A DNA stretch of 64,000 nucleotides from NCBI RefSeq assembly GCF_028994775.1, contig NZ_JAJQMN010000004.1, positions 372,001 to 436,000 of the forward strand, read 5' to 3'. The stretch comes from Promicromonospora iranensis (lineage in GTDB: Bacteria; Actinomycetota; Actinomycetes; Actinomycetales; Cellulomonadaceae). How positions within the stretch are numbered: position 1 is the stretch's first letter; each line of letters begins with the position of its first letter. The translations under genes were made by a program, and so were the position numbers. Shown in pieces: positions 1 through 8,505 of this stretch. The notes beneath the pieces are model-generated. The model was not told the DNA's origin, ran no database searches, and saw only the letters and a list, made by a program, of their open reading frames with translations.

Positions 1-3
1 GCC

Positions 4-834
4 GTGACCCACGCTGACTTCCCAGCACTGCCCGACAGCCTTCCGCCCGGCCAGCTCCTCCGTGCAGCCGACAACTTCCAGAACCACACCGCACTTCACG
101 GCAGAGCGTTGCTGTGGATATCCGACGCGCCCGTCGACAAAGCCGGCGAGGCGTGGACCAGCCTGCGGCAGGAACATGAGCAGTCGGGCCTGTACCCGAT
201 CCTGCTCGAGCACGACGACGACCGTGCATGGAACGACCGGTGGTCCTTCCCCGAGACCATTGACGTGCTCGACGCCACGAACCCCGAGGAAGCCCTGCGC
301 ACGTTGTGGGACCAGCTCCAGGACGATCGCGAGCCTGAAGAAGATGACGACGACGAGATACCGGAAGACGAGTGGCCGTCCGGCCCATGGCCGGGACTGG
401 CGCCACCCGGCACAGGCGACGGCATTCCCCTGGCCATGGCCGACCAGTACGCGGCGCATCTCCAGGACGACGAGGACGTCCACGGTCGACCACGTCGGTG
501 GCGTCTCGGCCTGATCCCCGCTCGCGACGGTGCCAGTGCACTGACCCTCGCCGGCTGGGACGGCCCGTGCAACCACACCAACGACACAGAGCTGATCTCC
601 GCCGCACTGGCTTCCTGGGGCGACCGCTTCGGGGCACGCGTGGTCGGACTTGGGACCGACACGCTCTGGCTGTCGGTCGCCCATCCGCCCCAGGACCTGG
701 AACACGCCCTGGCCGTGTCACGCGAGCACTTCGCCTTCTGTCCGGACAACCTGTGGCAAGGCGGTTACGACACCATCGACCGGTACGCGACCTCCCTCAT
801 CGGGATCAACGCCTGGGTGTTCTGGTGGGACTGA
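4..834 (+). CDS. DUF4253 domain-containing protein
   Basis: 276 residues from a GTG at the window edge, so a longer start upstream cannot be excluded. The C-terminal part (about residues 165-276) matches the DUF4253 pattern: RLGLIPARDG, GDRFGARVVGLGTDTLWLSV, EHFAFCPDNLWQGG and a terminal AWVFWWD. A strongly acidic stretch (about 108-124) separates it from a less conserved N-terminal half. No signal peptide or membrane segment is seen. The biochemical role of DUF4253 is unknown. Such soluble proteins are common in actinobacterial accessory regions beside other small orphan genes, as here. Confidence 0.8.
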   Translation: MTHADFPALPDSLPPGQLLRAADNFQNHTALHGRALLWISDAPVDKAGEAWTSLRQEHEQSGLYPILLEHDDDRAWNDRWSFPETIDVLDATNPEEALRTLWDQLQDDREPEEDDDDEIPEDEWPSGPWPGLAPPGTGDGIPLAMADQYAAHLQDDEDVHGRPRRWRLGLIPARDGASALTLAGWDGPCNHTNDTELISAALASWGDRFGARVVGLGTDTLWLSVAHPPQDLEHALAVSREHFAFCPDNLWQGGYDTIDRYATSLIGINAWVFWWD

Positions 835-984
835 GCACCTCGCGTGGACGGCCGCCGCGTGCTTGGACCCGGGAGTCCCCGCTGCGGCCGGAGCGATCGG
901 TATGACCACGCGAACGACAGCTGGGTTCCGAGGTGGGCGGTGGCCCCGTCTACTGCGGAGCCAGGTGAGGCACCGATGCGCGCG

Positions 985-1008
985 GTGCGCACACCATGGT
1001 GTGCGCAC
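985..1008. repeat. Perfect 24-bp palindrome
   Basis: GTGCGCACACCA is followed directly by its exact reverse complement, between the convergent DUF4253 and GNAT genes. It contains the octamer GGTGTGCG once in each orientation. The same octamer recurs at 1647-1723. It could be a protein-binding site or part of a terminator. There is no loop and no T-run, which argues against a simple terminator. Confidence 0.75.
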
Positions 1009-1086
1009 GGTGGCTCTTGACGCTTCCTGCGCGACGGATCACTCATGGACGCGCTCACCGGGTCGGCTGGGCGATCCGCAACGAAT

Positions 1087-1581
1087 TCATCGCACCATGC
1101 GGATCAAGGCGAAGTTGAGGTCATCGGTGAACCGGGCGCCGTCCGGCGTGAAGCCGTGCTTCTCGTAGAATCTTTGGGCACGTCGGTTAGCGTCGGCTGC
1201 CCAGAGTTCGGCGGGCACCGTGGGCGGTAGGACGGTCTTGAGCAAGAGCGCGCCGATCCCGGTCCCGTGACGCTCGCCGAGAACGTAGAGCGCCCACAGC
1301 TCCTCGGATCGGACCGGTGACGGGACGCGCTTCTTCCTCCGCGTGGGGCCAGCCTTGGCGAAGCCCACCACCTGTTCGTCGACGACGGCGACGGCGAGGT
1401 TCCCCGGACCGTCGTCGGACAGTCGCTCGTGCCACCGCTGCGCGCGTCGCTCGACGGTGTCGCTCTCCCAGTGCTCGGCCGGGAGCAAATCGGAGTACGT
1501 CTGCACCCAGGAGGTGTGGTGCACGACGGCGATCGCCTCGGCGTCGTCGGGGACCGCGGGTCGCACCAGGGGCTCGTTCAT
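1087..1581 (-). CDS. GNAT family N-acetyltransferase
   Basis: 164 residues from the ATG at 1581. The frame stays open further upstream, but residues before this Met look non-coding and the family fold starts at LVRPAVPDDAEAIAVVHHTSW. The acetyl-CoA loop is RHGTGIG (about 104-110), preceded by ELWALYVL, with a late FYEKHGF motif typical of the small-molecule GNAT fold. The substrate is not predictable. It is convergent with the DUF4253 gene and divergent from the ParB-linked locus. A CATCGT hexamer lies 6 nt before the start, so the transcript may be leaderless. Confidence 0.85.
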   Translation of the reverse strand: MNEPLVRPAVPDDAEAIAVVHHTSWVQTYSDLLPAEHWESDTVERRAQRWHERLSDDGPGNLAVAVVDEQVVGFAKAGPTRRKKRVPSPVRSEELWALYVLGERHGTGIGALLLKTVLPPTVPAELWAADANRRAQRFYEKHGFTPDGARFTDDLNFALIRMVR

Positions 1582-1994
1582 CGGCTCACGATGGCACCCG
1601 ATTGCCCGTGCCCGCGAGGCTTTTCGGGAGCGTCCGCCGACGAATTGGTGTGCGGCCCCTGACCAGCACGTACGCCCCGCACACCGGCAGGTGTGCGGCC
1701 GGGTGTGCGCTCCCGGGTGTGCGGAAAGCGTGCGCTCGATCGGCACAGTCGCCCTATGAACAAGAAGCCGCACGCTCCCCTGGCGGTCCCGCTCTGCGCT
1801 GTGACCCGGGCACTCAGCACGGCCCACGGTCGCCGGCCTCCGCAACCAATTTGCACGAGTTGGGGGACATCCATGACCCATGCACCGACCTGCGCGAACG
1901 TCATCTCCCCCGGTCGTCGGAGCCGCAGAATTCGCGCTCGGGTGGTCGTCAGGGGGTACATCGACAGGTACAGGCGTATGTCACGGTGCACGGC
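1582..1994. other. Divergent intergenic region with GGTGTGCG repeats
   Basis: 413 bp without a convincing gene. It contains direct copies of GGTGTGCG at 1647, 1690, 1702 and 1716 and an inverted copy at 1678-1685. The last forms a hairpin with the 1690 copy (GCACACC-N4-GGTGTGC). Short open frames here show no protein-like composition and were not called. Confidence 0.6.
1647..1723. repeat. Cluster of five GGTGTGCG octamers
   Basis: Exact copies at 1647-1654, 1690-1697, 1702-1709 and 1716-1723 on the plus strand and at 1678-1685 on the minus strand. The last three direct copies are spaced 12 and 14 bp. They sit upstream of the unknown gene and ParB-domain gene, a place where partition or replication iterons occur in plasmid-derived elements. 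Function is an inference from position only. Confidence 0.6.
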
Positions 1995-2927
1995 ATGAAC
2001 GCCACCGATCTCACGACGCCGACGGTCCCACCGGATCGACCACCCGGGCCACGGGGATTCGCTTCGCCAGAAGGCCTACGTCAGCTCCTGTTCCGGCTGC
2101 GTGACGCAGGTCCGGATGCCTGGGCCACCGACCCGGAGGCCGAGGCTCTGCTCGACCACTGCGCCCATCGGTTCGGTGCGCTGGCCCGCCGGTACCGGCA
2201 GACCGCGCACGACGCAGCCGTGGCCGCGTTCGAGGTGCTGCGCGCCCCCGCGACAGTGCGTGCCGTCGACCCGTGGGCGGTGGTGACCAGAGCGGTGGAG
2301 CTGACCGTTCAGGCGAACGAACGCGCAGACGCTCTGCTGTGCTCCACCGGCAAGGCTCGGCGCCTGATGTCCGGCGGGCACCATGACGTGGTCCGGTTCG
2401 GCGAACGTGACGACGGCGACCGCTCATGGACGGACTACCTCGATACGGTCACTGCTGTTGGACGTCGACCGCCCGATGACTCATCTACCCGCGCGAGGTC
2501 GGTGAACGGTGTTGCTCCCGGGGAGGTTCCGGTGGCCGTGGCGAACATCGTCGAGCTGCTCGTCGCGCTCAGCTGGCCCCGCTCCGTCGCCAGGAACGGC
2601 CTGGACTACGTCTGCTCCCGCCTGGCCGAGGCCGGCAACCCTGCCACCGCGTTCGAGTACCTACGTCGCGACCTGACGCCACTGACCCTGCTCGATATTC
2701 CGCACCGTTCGTGGACGGCCCTGTGCCGCGTCGTCCTGGGACCAGACGACGGCGTCGGGTACGTCACCGGTCTCCTTCGCCGCGTCCTCTCCGGTGAACC
2801 GATCTCGGCTCTGCTGACGGATCGGCGGCTCGTGAGCCAGATCGTCCGTTCAGCGCCTCCAGGCCCCGGGGCCGCAGGCCCAGCAGCAGATCAACCGATC
2901 ACGACGAGGACGGTGCGTAATGCCTGA
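1995..2927 (+). CDS. Unknown protein coupled to a ParB-domain gene
   Basis: 310 residues from the ATG at 1995; no good Shine-Dalgarno site is visible and an in-frame GTG lies at 1986. Residues about 35-115 (DPEAEALLDHCAHRFGAL, DAAVAAFEVL, DPWAVVTRAV) are helical and recall sigma-70 region 2 in spacing, but this resemblance is weak. The rest is helical with an Ala/Pro-rich tail. No membrane segment. The last 8 bp overlap the following ParB-domain gene, indicating translational coupling. Likely an accessory factor of the same partition or regulatory module; I do not recognise the family. Confidence 0.6.
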   Translation: MNATDLTTPTVPPDRPPGPRGFASPEGLRQLLFRLRDAGPDAWATDPEAEALLDHCAHRFGALARRYRQTAHDAAVAAFEVLRAPATVRAVDPWAVVTRAVELTVQANERADALLCSTGKARRLMSGGHHDVVRFGERDDGDRSWTDYLDTVTAVGRRPPDDSSTRARSVNGVAPGEVPVAVANIVELLVALSWPRSVARNGLDYVCSRLAEAGNPATAFEYLRRDLTPLTLLDIPHRSWTALCRVVLGPDDGVGYVTGLLRRVLSGEPISALLTDRRLVSQIVRSAPPGPGAAGPAADQPITTRTVRNA

Positions 2928-4056
2928 CGAAACCAGCACCCCGGCCGGGGCTCTCACTGTGACTGTCAACTCGATCGTCGTTGGTGCCCGGCACCGCAAG
3001 GACACCGGCGATCTGGATGCGTTGGCCGCGTCGATCGACCAGCTCGGGCTGCTGCAGCCCGTGACCGTCACGCCGGACCGCGTGCTGGTGTGCGGGTGGC
3101 GGCGTCTGGAAGCCGTCAAGCGCCTCGGCTGGAAGTCGATCAAGGTCTGGGTGCGCTCCGGGATCTCCGATCCGGCCACAGCTCTGCTGGCCGAACGCGA
3201 CGAGAATACCCAACGCAAGGACTACACCCCAATGGAGAGGGAATCCCTCTACCGCGAGATCAAGGAGCTACTCCGCGAAGACGCCGCACGTCGTCAGGCC
3301 GAGACCCGGTTCGGGGGTGCACGGCGCAACGAGAACAAGAAGACCGGCAAGACTGACGCCGCTGGTGGGGTCCACCGGACCTCACCGGCGCGACCCGACA
3401 GCCCGATGGAGGTCGCGCAGGATCACGCTGGGCAGGGCAAGGTCCGGGAGCAGGCGGCGCTGATCGTCACCGGCCGCAAGTCGCAGAACACCCTTGAACG
3501 CCTCAGCATGCTCGTCGATCTCAGCCGAGACGCTACCCAACCGGACCACATCCGTAGCCTCGCCGCCGGGGCCCTGTCACGGATCGAAGGCGGGAACGCG
3601 GTCTATCCCGAGTACGAGGCCGTACGGTCAGCTCTCGCCGCCAGTGATCCCGACCAGCAGACCATCGAACCTGTGACCGCCGCTGATGTTCAGGAGCTAC
3701 TGGCCACGGTCAGGAAGAACGAGAACCGCGCGCACGCCCCAAACAACGACGGGGTCAGGGATCGTGAGAACAGTCAGGTCGACGGCACGCGACGCACCGT
3801 CTCAGCTTCCAGCCTGCGGCAGTGGGCCATGATCTGGCACAGCCTGAAAGGGTGGACCACGCAGTACGACCTCGCGGTCATCGCCGCGAGGGCCTCTGAG
3901 ACGGACTGGACCACCTTCCGCGAGGTACTCGCGGAAACCAACGCCTTCGCCCGGCGAGCTCAGGCAGCGCGGAAGGCGAACCGGCCGACACGCGATACCG
4001 GCAGCGACCAGACCCTCTTCGATGTCGCTGACTTCGTGTCGGATGGAAACGACTGA
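2920..4056 (+). CDS. ParB N-terminal domain protein
   Basis: 378 residues. Residues about 9-110 form a ParB/Spo0J N-terminal domain: NSIVVGARHRK, DALAASIDQLGLLQPVTV, CGWRRLEAVKRLGW (the GxRR-type CTP/DNA-binding box), then ERDENTQRKDYTPMERESLY as in the box II region. A helical middle with VREQAALIVTG probably holds the DNA-binding HTH. The C-terminal third is divergent. It starts inside the upstream gene (8-bp overlap). No ParA ATPase is in the window. Plasmid- or ICE-type ParB proteins act in partition or as regulators; which applies here is unknown. Confidence 0.85.
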   Translation: MPDETSTPAGALTVTVNSIVVGARHRKDTGDLDALAASIDQLGLLQPVTVTPDRVLVCGWRRLEAVKRLGWKSIKVWVRSGISDPATALLAERDENTQRKDYTPMERESLYREIKELLREDAARRQAETRFGGARRNENKKTGKTDAAGGVHRTSPARPDSPMEVAQDHAGQGKVREQAALIVTGRKSQNTLERLSMLVDLSRDATQPDHIRSLAAGALSRIEGGNAVYPEYEAVRSALAASDPDQQTIEPVTAADVQELLATVRKNENRAHAPNNDGVRDRENSQVDGTRRTVSASSLRQWAMIWHSLKGWTTQYDLAVIAARASETDWTTFREVLAETNAFARRAQAARKANRPTRDTGSDQTLFDVADFVSDGND

Positions 4057-4196
4057 CCCTCGGTGCCGCGCGGACGCCGAGGGCGGCGCGGCGATACCAC
4101 CGGCGAGCCCTGATGCCTGGCGTGTAGCGCCGAGGGAGACCATCGCGTCACCACGGGGACGAAGGAACCGCGGAGGAACAGGTTCGCCTCGATCAG

Positions 4197-5192
4197 GTGC
4201 TGAACGAGCCCGGCGACGGGCTGCGGTACGTGTACGACTACGGCGACGACTGGCAGCTCAGACTCCGCCTGGAGACGTCCCTGCCCGCCATGCCGGGCAC
4301 TCCCCCGGCGGTGTGCGTGGACGGAAGGCGCGCTGCGCCACCGGAAGATTCACGATTCGAGTACATGAACGACGGCCTGGCCACGCTCGTCGAGGACCCG
4401 GACCGGTTCGAGCCCGCCGAGGTGAACGAGCTGCTCGAACGGCCCTGGTACGTGCTCCGCTCCCGTGGCGTGCACCCACGCCTGCTGGATCTGGTGAACA
4501 TCCTCTCGATCACCAGCGACGGCGCCGAGCTCGGAGCCCGGCTCGCCGCCCTCCCCGACCCACCAGCCAAGCCGTCCGACGACGAGCTCCGCACCGCGTT
4601 CAGCGCCCACCTGTGGTTCCTCGACCAGGCCGGCGACGGCGGCATCCCACTCACCGCGGCGGGCTACCTGCGCCCGGCGGTCGTGGAGGAAGCCGCCACC
4701 TTGATCCCCGCGATGGCGAACTGGATCGGCAAAGGGAACCGCGAAGACCTCACCTACCCCGTGGCAGAGTTCCGCGAGTCGCTGGTCAAGCAGCTCAAGC
4801 TGCTGCGCAAGTACAAGGGAGCGCTGCACCTCACCCGGGCCGGCGCGGTGGCCCGCGACCGTCCGGCGGTGCTGTTCGACCACCTCACCGCATCGATCAC
4901 CCCGCCACAGGCGCGCGGGCGGTTCACCGTCGACGCCGACCTGCTCGTTCTCGCGTACGCGGCCGTCACCCCCGATGGCGAGCTACCCCTGGACCGCATC
5001 GCAGCGCACCTGACCGACCTCAAGTACCGGCACGACGACGGCCGGCCAATCGCCCGACACGTCCTCCATCAATACGAGGCCAATGTTCACGACGTCCTCG
5101 TCAACATTGCCGAACCGCCAACCGGACGTCGAGCACGGAGCCAGATCAGCGCGGTCGCGGCGGCGCTAGCCAATGCAGCCCTGGGTCGCTGA
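4197..5192 (+). pseudogene. pRiA4b ORF-3-like protein, 5'-truncated
   Basis: 331 residues from GTG 4197. The start falls inside the conserved domain: GDGLRYVYDYGDDWQLRL is the middle of the pRiA4b ORF-3 (IS1096 TnpR-like) fold. The frame is open back to 4128 and reads GDEGTAEEQVRLDQVL, which still matches the family, but it then meets TAG at 4125-4127 without any start codon. The first part of the domain is therefore missing, cut off close behind the ParB gene. The C-terminal part (about 130-331) is helical and intact. Either a decayed gene or a shortened protein translated from GTG 4197. Confidence 0.65.
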
Positions 5193-5348
5193 GGCCTATG
5201 GCCTCCCCCGGCTATGGCTTCGTTGTCTCCGCGCCCGCACACACCGTACGATTTGCCGGATTACCGGGACAGGGGGTGAGAGTCACCAACAGTCCCACAG
5301 GCAGTCCCCAAGACGGACCGCTAAGGCGACAGTTGGCTTTCAAAGCGG

Positions 5349-6092
5349 TCATTCTTCCTCGCGACGTCGCTGACGCGCGGCCAATTCTCGAAGCCGGTCC
5401 TGTCCACGGTCAACGGCCGCTTGCTCTTCTGCGCTGAGCCGCGGTGCCGGGACGTGCTGGCTGCGGTCCAGAAAACCTGCGAGGCGGTTGCTGCCCCGCG
5501 ACGCCCTCTGTCTCAGATCTGCCTCGCGTCGGGCCCGCGCAGCAACTGGCTCCGTCACAGAGTGTGTAAGCGCCAGCGGTTCGGCGTAGTCCGCGCGCCA
5601 TACGTCGATCCTGTAGTTCTCGACAGGCTCCTTGCCTACGAGGTCTCGCGCCCGTGCCCGACCCGAGGCACACACTCGGAGGCGGTACCAGCCAGGACCC
5701 GAGAGATCGATAATTCGGCTGGGTGATGATGCGTCGCCGAACCCGCCGATGAAGGCAGGCTGATTCACGGCGAAGATGCTGAACTCGGCGGCGTCGTCCG
5801 ACCCGGCCAGCTCCACAGGTGGTGGGCCGTCGTGCGTGGCGAGCGTGACGCTCACTGGCCCCATGGAGATTCCTGTGCGAATTACCGGAGCTCGCACCAG
5901 ATGCACGTTTCCAGGACCCTCAGGAGCGGGAACGACGGAACGAACCTCGGGTCCAGCCTCGGCATCCAGGACGAGCTGAGCGATCACACCAGGATCGGCG
6001 GGCGGCAGCCACGCGCACCCGTGCAGAGCGAGGCAGGATTCGCTGACTCGCGCCGTGTACGTGTGGCTGCCGCCTTCGTTGCTGTCGATCAT
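5349..6092 (-). CDS. Possible partner/inhibitor of the secreted nuclease
   Basis: 247 residues, ATG 6092, only 3 bp after the nuclease stop, so co-transcribed. No signal peptide. Residues about 70-170 look like a beta-sandwich: VSVTLATHDGPPPVEL, FSIFAV, then RIIDLSGPGWYRLRVCASG and ENYRIDVWRA. This pattern recalls small ComJ/Nin-type proteins (Bacillus Nin inhibits NucA), in which a hydrophobic sheet ends with a yxIdxw strand. The last 70 residues are Arg/Glu/Ala-rich and helical. The inhibitor role is inferred from gene order and fold impression, not from clear sequence identity. Confidence 0.5.
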   Translation of the reverse strand: MIDSNEGGSHTYTARVSESCLALHGCAWLPPADPGVIAQLVLDAEAGPEVRSVVPAPEGPGNVHLVRAPVIRTGISMGPVSVTLATHDGPPPVELAGSDDAAEFSIFAVNQPAFIGGFGDASSPSRIIDLSGPGWYRLRVCASGRARARDLVGKEPVENYRIDVWRADYAEPLALTHSVTEPVAARARREADLRQRASRGSNRLAGFLDRSQHVPAPRLSAEEQAAVDRGQDRLRELAARQRRREEE

Positions 6093-6095
6093 CTG

Positions 6096-7418
6096 TTATC
6101 CGCTGAAGTTCACCCAGAAAGCGTCACCGTCGAGCACACGCTCTGGTCCGTACAGGCGGGTCTCCAGCTGGCTGCCGGCACCCGAGTTGTTCGTGGCGTC
6201 GATCATGCACGAACTGTATCCACTCGATCCGGTCACGCCGGTCGGAAGCTGTGGAATCCCACACCAGTCGAAGGTGCGACCCGTGCCTCCGCCAGTTGAC
6301 GCCCCCTCGTACGTGGATGCGAAGGGGTACTCGTCGCAGGACTTCCCGGCCGGACGGGTATACGCGTCCGGACATGCTCGGTCACGATTGGCCTGTTGCA
6401 GCGCGTCGTCCATCAGGCGGTGCAGAGGCTGCGAGCCGTCACCAAGATTCGCCCCCGGCAGACCACTGTTAATCGCGTCGATCAAGTGGTCACCGTAGTC
6501 GGGAAACTCCCAGTAGGCCCAGGTCATGGTCGGGGTCGCGAACGGGATCACACATCCGGCCACACGGTTGATCAACTCGCTGTCGCAGCGGATGTCAGCC
6601 GCGTTGTCGAACTGCCCCGAGACCCACTCCTGGCTCGTCGGGGCCCGAAAACTGAGCGTCCAGCTCGTGTTGCTCGTACCCTGACCGCCCGCGACGACGG
6701 GCCATTGCCACGTGGCTAGGCCGGAGGCCTCGTCGCCCACGGCTGTGAGCGCCTCAGGCACGAAGTCGACGTCCTCTTCCACGCACGGCCCGCTCGCGCA
6801 CACAGGAACGCCCGCAACCTCGACTCCGACGGCTTCACCGGTCATGATGCTGGGCGCGACCGTAACTTGGTGCTGCCAAAAGTTCGAGTCGGGCGAGGTG
6901 ACGATGTAGTCCGCGACGAGGAAGTTCATCAGGCCGACCACCGTGCTCACGCCATCACGAATCTGGTAGACGGTGAAGACGTGGCTGGAAATGACGCACC
7001 CGTTGTGACGAGTCACGTAGGTAACGCCGCTTGCACCGTGCTCGGTGCACCACTCCGGGATGGGATACGGGTCGAAGTCTGCGACGCCGCTCTTGAGGGA
7101 CGGCAGTTCCTTGAGGTCCTGGTCCAGGGTGCGCAGGCAAGTCCAGGTGCCGTCATCGGCGACCGCAGAGCACTCCTCATCGTCTTCAGCGAGGGTTCGC
7201 GCGGCGTTGGCATCGATCGGCGTCGGCTCGCTCGAGACTTGCCAGCCCTCGCCTGCCGAGCTGACCCATGACGTGTCGACCTGGGTGAGCGGCAGGTCGG
7301 GAACATCACGGGGTACGCCTGCGGCAGGCTGGGCCACCAACATGCCCAGACTGGCGGCCATGAGCGTGCTCAACGCCGTGACCGCAGCTCTACGAAATCG
7401 TTGCTTCTGATGTGCCAT
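6096..7418 (-). CDS. Secreted NucA/NucB-type deoxyribonuclease
   Basis: 440 residues from ATG 7418, preceded by a GGAGAAG ribosome site. An N-terminal signal peptide is clear (basic MAHQKQRFRRA, hydrophobic core, AQPAAG). The last 115 residues carry the NucA/NucB signature: NRDRACPD, then KSCDEYPFASTYEGA (the CDEYPFAS active-site block) and ERVLDGDAFWV near the end. The central 200 residues are Cys- and Trp-containing and resemble no domain I recognise. This family hydrolyses DNA outside the cell. The following gene may encode its inhibitor or an auxiliary protein. Compared with the short Bacillus nucleases, it has a very long N-terminal extension. Confidence 0.8.
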   Translation of the reverse strand: MAHQKQRFRRAAVTALSTLMAASLGMLVAQPAAGVPRDVPDLPLTQVDTSWVSSAGEGWQVSSEPTPIDANAARTLAEDDEECSAVADDGTWTCLRTLDQDLKELPSLKSGVADFDPYPIPEWCTEHGASGVTYVTRHNGCVISSHVFTVYQIRDGVSTVVGLMNFLVADYIVTSPDSNFWQHQVTVAPSIMTGEAVGVEVAGVPVCASGPCVEEDVDFVPEALTAVGDEASGLATWQWPVVAGGQGTSNTSWTLSFRAPTSQEWVSGQFDNAADIRCDSELINRVAGCVIPFATPTMTWAYWEFPDYGDHLIDAINSGLPGANLGDGSQPLHRLMDDALQQANRDRACPDAYTRPAGKSCDEYPFASTYEGASTGGGTGRTFDWCGIPQLPTGVTGSSGYSSCMIDATNNSGAGSQLETRLYGPERVLDGDAFWVNFSG

Positions 7419-7836
7419 GGCTTCTCCAAACTTTGTTGTTCGGGGCAACGCCGGAGGTACATAACAGGACAAAGCATCTCAATAGGATCAGGGGGTGAAA
7501 CGTGCGCGTGGCGAGCCGAGCCCCCTGTCGCACGTGGTCGGTGTTTGTGGTCGCGGTCAGGCGGGACCTGTTGTGAACGCGATGTCATCAGGCACGCCCG
7601 CGAGATCAGGAGTGCCTGGTCACAGATCAGGACTCGGCGGGTACGGGCACTGGTCGAACCGGCCAATCGTCGATGGTGTGCTTGGTGGCGACTGCCCCTG
7701 TCACGTCCACCACGATCGCCGGCCCGGAACTCGGGCCCCGTGGCCAGCCACGTGCAGTTGTCTCAGGCGAGTCGTGCAGCTGCGGCCCCACCGACAGGCC
7801 GTCGGAACATTCCGATCGGCGGCGTAGCGCGACCTG
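7419..7836. other. Intergenic region, no gene recognised
   Basis: 418 bp between the nuclease start and the HAD gene end. It must hold the nuclease promoter on the minus strand, but no convincing -35/-10 pair with normal spacing was found. Open frames on both strands have biased, non-protein-like composition. Confidence 0.5.
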
Positions 7837-8340
7837 TCACGTCTCCAGACCTAGCAGCCATGTGGCGATCTCGGCGACGCCATCGGCAGTCAGCCCCACA
7901 GACGGTTCGACCTGGAACAGCAGCGCAGGTCCCGGATGCTCCAGCTCGACGAACCAGCGGTCCATCTCCGTGATGACGTCATCGACCCACACGAACGGTC
8001 GGCCCGCCGCAACCCGGACCAGGGCGCGCGTCTTCCACCCCAGACTGTTCGGGTCGTGCTCGCCAAAGGGCGGCAGGTCCGCAACCGACAGCTCTGAGAG
8101 CCCGACCCGCGGCGCGATCACGTCGTTCGCGTCACCCATCCAGGCCGTCGCCCACATCAGGTCGCAACCCAGACCCAACAGGAGCGGGCCAAGGGCTGGA
8201 TCGATGAAGTCAAGCTCCGGGCGCTGCGTGTCCGGGTTTTCCGGCTTGCCGTCGCGGGGTTGAGGAAGCATCCCGGGTCCGCCGAACGGCAACAGGGTTC
8301 CGTCGACGTCGAGGAACAGCAGCGGGCGGGCAACAGGCAC
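7837..8340 (-). CDS. HAD-like protein
   Basis: 167 residues from GTG 8340. HAD motif I is near the N terminus (LLFLDVDGTLLPFG). Motif II-like WATAWMGDAN and a motif III/IV-like FVWVDDVITEMDRW follow. The protein lacks an obvious cap domain, so the substrate is probably macromolecular or a small phosphoester. Start choice: TATCGT lies exactly 6 nt upstream of this GTG, fitting a leaderless transcript. Longer starts at 8367 and 8376 remain possible. Confidence 0.75.
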   Translation of the reverse strand: MPVARPLLFLDVDGTLLPFGGPGMLPQPRDGKPENPDTQRPELDFIDPALGPLLLGLGCDLMWATAWMGDANDVIAPRVGLSELSVADLPPFGEHDPNSLGWKTRALVRVAAGRPFVWVDDVITEMDRWFVELEHPGPALLFQVEPSVGLTADGVAEIATWLLGLET

Positions 8341-8505
8341 GCCCGCACGATAGCGGCCTGCACGCATGGCCGGCACCCGGCGTACGTCTACCTTCCAGAT
8401 CGTGGGAGGCGCACGATGCGCGAGGACACTTGCAGCCCGGCTGATTCCCCGACCTCCGAACGCACCTGACGGTCACGACGATTCCGCTCGTGCAAAGCTG
8501 TGCGC

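Noticed and set aside
1647-1723. A CRISPR-like repeat array
   Set aside because: Repeats are only 8 bp, spacing is irregular (12-31 bp) and one copy is inverted; no cas genes.
1317-1994. Long N-terminal extension of the ParB-linked gene
   Set aside because: The extension overlaps the GNAT gene on the other strand and has Arg/Pro-rich non-protein composition.
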